Under the pieces are notes generated by a model, which was not told the DNA's origin, ran no database searches, and saw only the letters and a program-made list of their open reading frames with translations. The position numbers were made by a program, and so were the translations under genes. Positions 6,822 through 9,165 of a stretch of DNA of 9,165 bases are shown one piece after another (within the stretch, counting starts at the first letter, position 1; every line of letters starts with the position of its first letter). Where the stretch lies: contig CAJFPI010000090.1 of assembly GCA_904398675.1 (NCBI GenBank), positions 1-9,165 of the forward strand. Reading direction: 5' to 3'. This stretch comes from an uncultured Oscillospiraceae bacterium. Lineage in GTDB: Bacteria; Bacillota; Clostridia; Oscillospirales; Oscillospiraceae.

Positions 6822-8004
6822 TTTTGACAGAGAGGAAACAGAACAGACCCAGGAGGAGGGCAGGCGCCAGCGCCAGCCCAGCCGCCTGCAGCGGTTTTTC
6901 CGCCGTTTTCTGGGCCTGATCGTGACGCTGGTGGTGGTGCTGGGGCTCATTGCCGTGGCGCTGCTCCAGGACAGCAATTATCTTGACCGGGTCCGCCGCT
7001 GGCTGGTTTACGGGGACGGCGGAGAGGAAAATACCTACGCCTTCGCCGCCGACGCCAACAACCGCTACGGCCAGCTGGGCAATCTCCTGGTGGTGGTCAG
7101 CCAGAACTATATCCAGTTCCTCCAGGACGACGGCACCGCCTACTTCTCCCAGCAGCTGCAGCTGAACCAGCCGGCCCTGGACACAGGGGGCAGCCTGGCG
7201 GTGGCCTACGATATCGGCGGCGAGAGCCTGGCGGTCTTCTCCCGGGACCGGTGCCTGATGACCCTGGAGCAGGAGGAGGGCTGCGGGATCATCTCCGCCC
7301 GGCTCAACAGCCGGGGGTATCTGGCGGTGGTGGCGGAAAAAAACGGCTACCGCGGCGCGGTTTCCGTTTACAATGACCAGCAGGAGCTGATGTTTACCTT
7401 CAACGCCTCCTCCCAGTATCTCATCGATGCCGCCGTCAGCGAGGACTGCGGCAGCGTGTTGATCGCGGCGCTGAGCCAGGAGAACGGAAGTTTCTGCACC
7501 CGCATGATCACCTACCGGCTGGATCAGGAGGAGCCGGAGGGGGAGCAGGTGCTGACGGACCACCTCACCATGGATCTGGGGTGGCTGGGAAACACCTACG
7601 CCTCTGTGGCGGATGACGCCATGCTGTTTTTAGACGCTCAGGGCGCCGAGGCGGCCCGCTATGACTACGGCGGGCTGTATCTGCGGCAGTACACCCTGGA
7701 GGGCAGCGGCTTTGCCGCCATGCTCCTCAACCGCTACCAGGCCGGCAGCATCGGGCGGCTTGTCACCGTGGGGGAGGACGGGGCGGAGCTCGCCTCGCTG
7801 GATATCACCCAGGAGGTGCTGGATATCTCCGCCGCCGGGGACTATCTGGCGGTTTTGATGAGCGACAGCCTGGTGATCTACAACAGGGAACTGGAGGAGT
7901 ACGGCCGCCTGGACGGCACAGGCTACGCCAGCCAGGTGCTGATGAACAGCGACGGCTCGGCTCTCGTGATTGGAGGCAACAGTGCGTTTCGGTATCTTCC
8001 GTAA
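6814..8004 (+). CDS. DUF5711-like membrane-anchored repeat protein
   Basis: Function unknown. Protein of 396 residues: an acidic then basic cytoplasmic tail (1-32), one transmembrane segment at about 33-52, and a long exterior domain. That domain consists of repeated beta-rich stretches of roughly 40 residues with recurring patterns such as LLVVVSQNYIQFLQDDG, LAVAYDIGGESLAVFS and LAVLMSDSLVIYNRELEE, suggesting a beta-propeller. The NRYGQLGN and AYDIGG elements match what I remember of the DUF5711 family of Clostridia; this is recall, not a search. The start ATG 6814 lies inside the end of truA (8-nt overlap); in-frame ATGs at 6796 and 6802 lie further inside truA. The GAGGATGAGCGG just upstream may serve as ribosome binding site. 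It is followed by the CvpA gene after 49 nt. Confidence 0.82.
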   Translation: MTDFDREETEQTQEEGRRQRQPSRLQRFFRRFLGLIVTLVVVLGLIAVALLQDSNYLDRVRRWLVYGDGGEENTYAFAADANNRYGQLGNLLVVVSQNYIQFLQDDGTAYFSQQLQLNQPALDTGGSLAVAYDIGGESLAVFSRDRCLMTLEQEEGCGIISARLNSRGYLAVVAEKNGYRGAVSVYNDQQELMFTFNASSQYLIDAAVSEDCGSVLIAALSQENGSFCTRMITYRLDQEEPEGEQVLTDHLTMDLGWLGNTYASVADDAMLFLDAQGAEAARYDYGGLYLRQYTLEGSGFAAMLLNRYQAGSIGRLVTVGEDGAELASLDITQEVLDISAAGDYLAVLMSDSLVIYNRELEEYGRLDGTGYASQVLMNSDGSALVIGGNSAFRYLP

Positions 8005-8030
8005 AGGGCGCTGACCACATATTGTTCGCA

Positions 8031-8042
8031 TTTCCATGGAAA
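8031..8042. repeat. 12-bp perfect palindrome upstream of the CvpA gene
   Basis: TTTCCATGGAAA at 8031-8042 lies in the 49-nt gap and runs into the ribosome binding site AAGGTGG (8041-8047). In RNA it can form only a 4-bp stem with a 4-nt loop. It could be a small protein-binding site or chance. Confidence 0.3.
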
Positions 8043-8053
8043 GGTGGTAGTAA

Positions 8054-8680
8054 ATGATCGCGTCATCTGTTATACTGGATGTGCTATTGCTGGCGATTTT
8101 CGCGGTGTGTGTGTATTTAGGGGTCAGGCGGGGGCTGTTCCGCACCCTGGCGGAGCTGGTGAGCTGGATCGTGGCGCTGCTGCTGTCCTCCGCCGTGGCC
8201 AACGCCTTCACCACAGTAGTGATGGACCGGCTGCGGCCTGTGCTGGAGGGGCAGGTCAGCCAGGCCATCACGGACTATCTCCAGGCGCTGGTGGATGAGA
8301 CCGGGTACGAGGGCCTCTTCGGCGGCCTGCTGGACAGCCTGACGGAGGGCGGCGCGGTGGACGGCGTGGCGGATGTTGCGGTGGAGATCCTCTCCGACGC
8401 GATTTTGCGCAACCTGGCCTATGCGCTGATCTTCCTGGTGTCCTTTGTGGTGATCACCTTGCTTTTGAAACTGGTGATCCGGATGGTGGACACCGTGCTC
8501 AAGCTGCCGCTGCTGCGCCAGGTGAACCAGGCGGGCGGCCTGCTGGCAGGGGCGCTCAAGGGGCTGCTGCTGGTGCTGCTGGTGCTGTGGCTGGGAGAGA
8601 CCACCGGGCTTTTGGCAACCGGGCAGGCGATGGATTCGTCTGTGTTTGCCCCAATTCTATTGAAATTACTGCCGGCCTGA
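8054..8680 (+). CDS. CvpA-family integral membrane protein
   Basis: Inner-membrane protein of 208 residues. Hydrophobic segments lie at about 5-23, 31-50, 120-144 and 160-182. The family hallmarks are the N-terminal LDVLLLAIFAVCVYLGVRRG block (about 8-27) and the glycine-rich VNQAGGLLAGALKG (157-170) before the last segment. Escherichia coli CvpA was named for colicin V production; homologues are widespread, and their biochemical role in the envelope is not settled. Residues 52-118 form a soluble loop without known motifs, as is usual between the second and third segments. The start is ATG 8054 with AAGGTGG at 8041-8047, 6 nt upstream. It lies between the DUF5711-like gene and the Clp ATPase gene on the same strand. 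A CTG/GTG codon repeat (8564-8587) encodes part of the last membrane segment. Confidence 0.9.
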   Translation: MIASSVILDVLLLAIFAVCVYLGVRRGLFRTLAELVSWIVALLLSSAVANAFTTVVMDRLRPVLEGQVSQAITDYLQALVDETGYEGLFGGLLDSLTEGGAVDGVADVAVEILSDAILRNLAYALIFLVSFVVITLLLKLVIRMVDTVLKLPLLRQVNQAGGLLAGALKGLLLVLLVLWLGETTGLLATGQAMDSSVFAPILLKLLPA

Positions 8681-8685
8681 GCCGG
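8672..8685 (+). repeat. Short GC hairpin over the stop codon of the CvpA gene
   Basis: CCGGC (8672-8676), loop CTGA (8677-8680, containing the stop codon TGA) and GCCGG (8681-8685) form a 5-bp all-GC stem. No T-run follows, so it is not a standard intrinsic terminator. It may slow ribosomes or RNA polymerase before the Clp gene, or have no role. Confidence 0.25.
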
Positions 8686-8711
8686 GGGATTTCCGGAGGT
8701 TAAAAAATACA

Positions 8712-9165
8712 ATGCAACCGACTTTATGTTCTAGATGTAAAAAAAATGTGGCTGTTGTGTTCATTTCCAAGCTGGAGAATGGGAAAACGGTTAACGAGGG
8801 GCTGTGCCTCAAGTGTGCCAAGGAGATCGGCCTTCCCCAGGTCAACGATCTGATGAACCGCATGGGGATCACGGATGAGGATCTGGACGGCATTACCAGC
8901 GAGATGATGCAGGCCTTCGGCGGGGCGGAGAATCTGGAGGGGATGATCCCTGCGGAGGACGCCGGCAGCGAGGAGGACGAGGAGGGCAAGACCGCCACCT
9001 TCCCCTTCCTCAACCGCCTTTTTAACAGCGATAATACCCCGGCCTCCCCCAATGGGAACCAGGATGCCGGCCGCACCCGGGAGAAGGAGCGGAAAAGCGG
9101 TGAAAAGGCCCAGAAACGCAAGTTCCTGGACAACTACTGCATCAACCTCACCGACCGGGCCCGGC
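8712..9165 (+). CDS. ClpC-like AAA+ ATPase subunit with N-terminal zinc-binding module (partial, 3' end outside the window)
   Basis: N-terminal 151 residues of what I read as the ATP-binding unfoldase of a Clp protease. Residues 6-35 hold two CxxC pairs (Cys6/Cys9 in CSRC and Cys32/Cys35 in CLKC, 22 residues apart), a zinc-ribbon pattern much like the start of McsA. Residues 40-75 are a helical segment, about 77-131 an acidic then basic low-complexity linker (AEDAGSEEDEEG), and 135-149 (FLDNYCINLTDRAR) matches the sequence that begins the first AAA+ domain of ClpA/ClpC. The classical double-repeat Clp N domain is absent. Walker motifs lie beyond the edge, so the identity rests on the linker match and on recall of similar Clostridia proteins. 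The start is ATG 8712 with GGAGG at 8695-8699, 12 nt upstream, which is long. An A8 run covers codons 10-12. Confidence 0.75.
   Translation, partial: MQPTLCSRCKKNVAVVFISKLENGKTVNEGLCLKCAKEIGLPQVNDLMNRMGITDEDLDGITSEMMQAFGGAENLEGMIPAEDAGSEEDEEGKTATFPFLNRLFNSDNTPASPNGNQDAGRTREKERKSGEKAQKRKFLDNYCINLTDRAR

Noticed and set aside
4269..6977. A 902-codon open frame on the minus strand across ecfT, the phosphoesterase, the orphan gene and truA
   Set aside because: It is antisense to four well-supported genes, with a low-complexity Arg/Gly/His/Pro-rich translation and no recognisable motif. Long antisense frames are expected where GC3 is high because stop codons become rare.
8564..8587. A CTG/GTG codon repeat containing two copies of CTGCTGGTG
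   Set aside because: It encodes the Leu/Val-rich last membrane segment of the CvpA protein; hydrophobic composition with biased codons is enough to explain it.
8660..8708. A possible promoter for the Clp gene: TTGAAA at 8660-8665 and an A/T-rich stretch at 8700-8708
   Set aside because: The spacing is about 34 nt instead of 16-18, and no TATAAT-like box lies at the right distance.

Overview
This is a GC-rich window of housekeeping and envelope genes from what looks like a high-GC Clostridia, most likely an Oscillospiraceae-type gut anaerobe (Flavonifractor / Pseudoflavonifractor / Lawsonibacter-like). The lineage is inferred from three things: the ecfA1-ecfA2-ecfT-truA core found in Firmicutes, a DUF5711-like protein typical of Clostridia, and strong GC3 codon bias combined with AGGA/GGAGG ribosome binding sites. 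I see no mobile element, phage gene, CRISPR array, tRNA or rRNA. No stretch longer than 300 bases lacks a gene.

Layout. The left edge (1-699, minus strand) holds the N-terminal 233 residues of an RluA-family pseudouridine synthase, which runs out of the window. A 196-base divergent intergenic region (700-895) carries two back-to-back sigma-A-type promoters, one for each direction. To the right, nine genes all lie on the plus strand with short gaps or overlaps and no recognisable terminator: an RlmI-like SAM-dependent RNA methyltransferase (896-1759), the ECF transporter ATPases EcfA1 and EcfA2 and the transmembrane subunit EcfT (1802-4338), a membrane-anchored metallophosphoesterase (4335-5147), an unrecognised single-pass membrane-anchored protein (5172-6056), tRNA pseudouridine synthase TruA (6066-6821), a DUF5711-like membrane-anchored repeat protein (6814-8004), a CvpA-family membrane protein (8054-8680), and the first 151 residues of a ClpC-like AAA+ unfoldase whose N-terminus is a McsA-like zinc-binding module (8712 to the right edge).

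How the genes fit together. EcfA1, EcfA2 and EcfT form the shared energising module of a group II ECF vitamin/metal transporter; no substrate-binding S component lies in the window, as is usual when S components are scattered around the genome. The pseudouridine synthase, the methyltransferase and TruA are three RNA-modification enzymes. The metallophosphoesterase, the orphan anchored protein, the DUF5711-like protein and the CvpA protein are all predicted at the membrane, facing the outside or embedded in it. Overlaps at ecfA2/ecfT (7 nt), ecfT/phosphoesterase (4 nt, GTGA) and truA/DUF5711 (8 nt) indicate translational coupling, so the plus-strand genes probably form one long operon or a chain of read-through units.

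I do not see a clear new defence, mobile or biosynthetic system. The most interesting points are the two envelope genes placed between ecfT and truA, the orphan anchored protein itself, and the McsA-like zinc module fused to the Clp ATPase.
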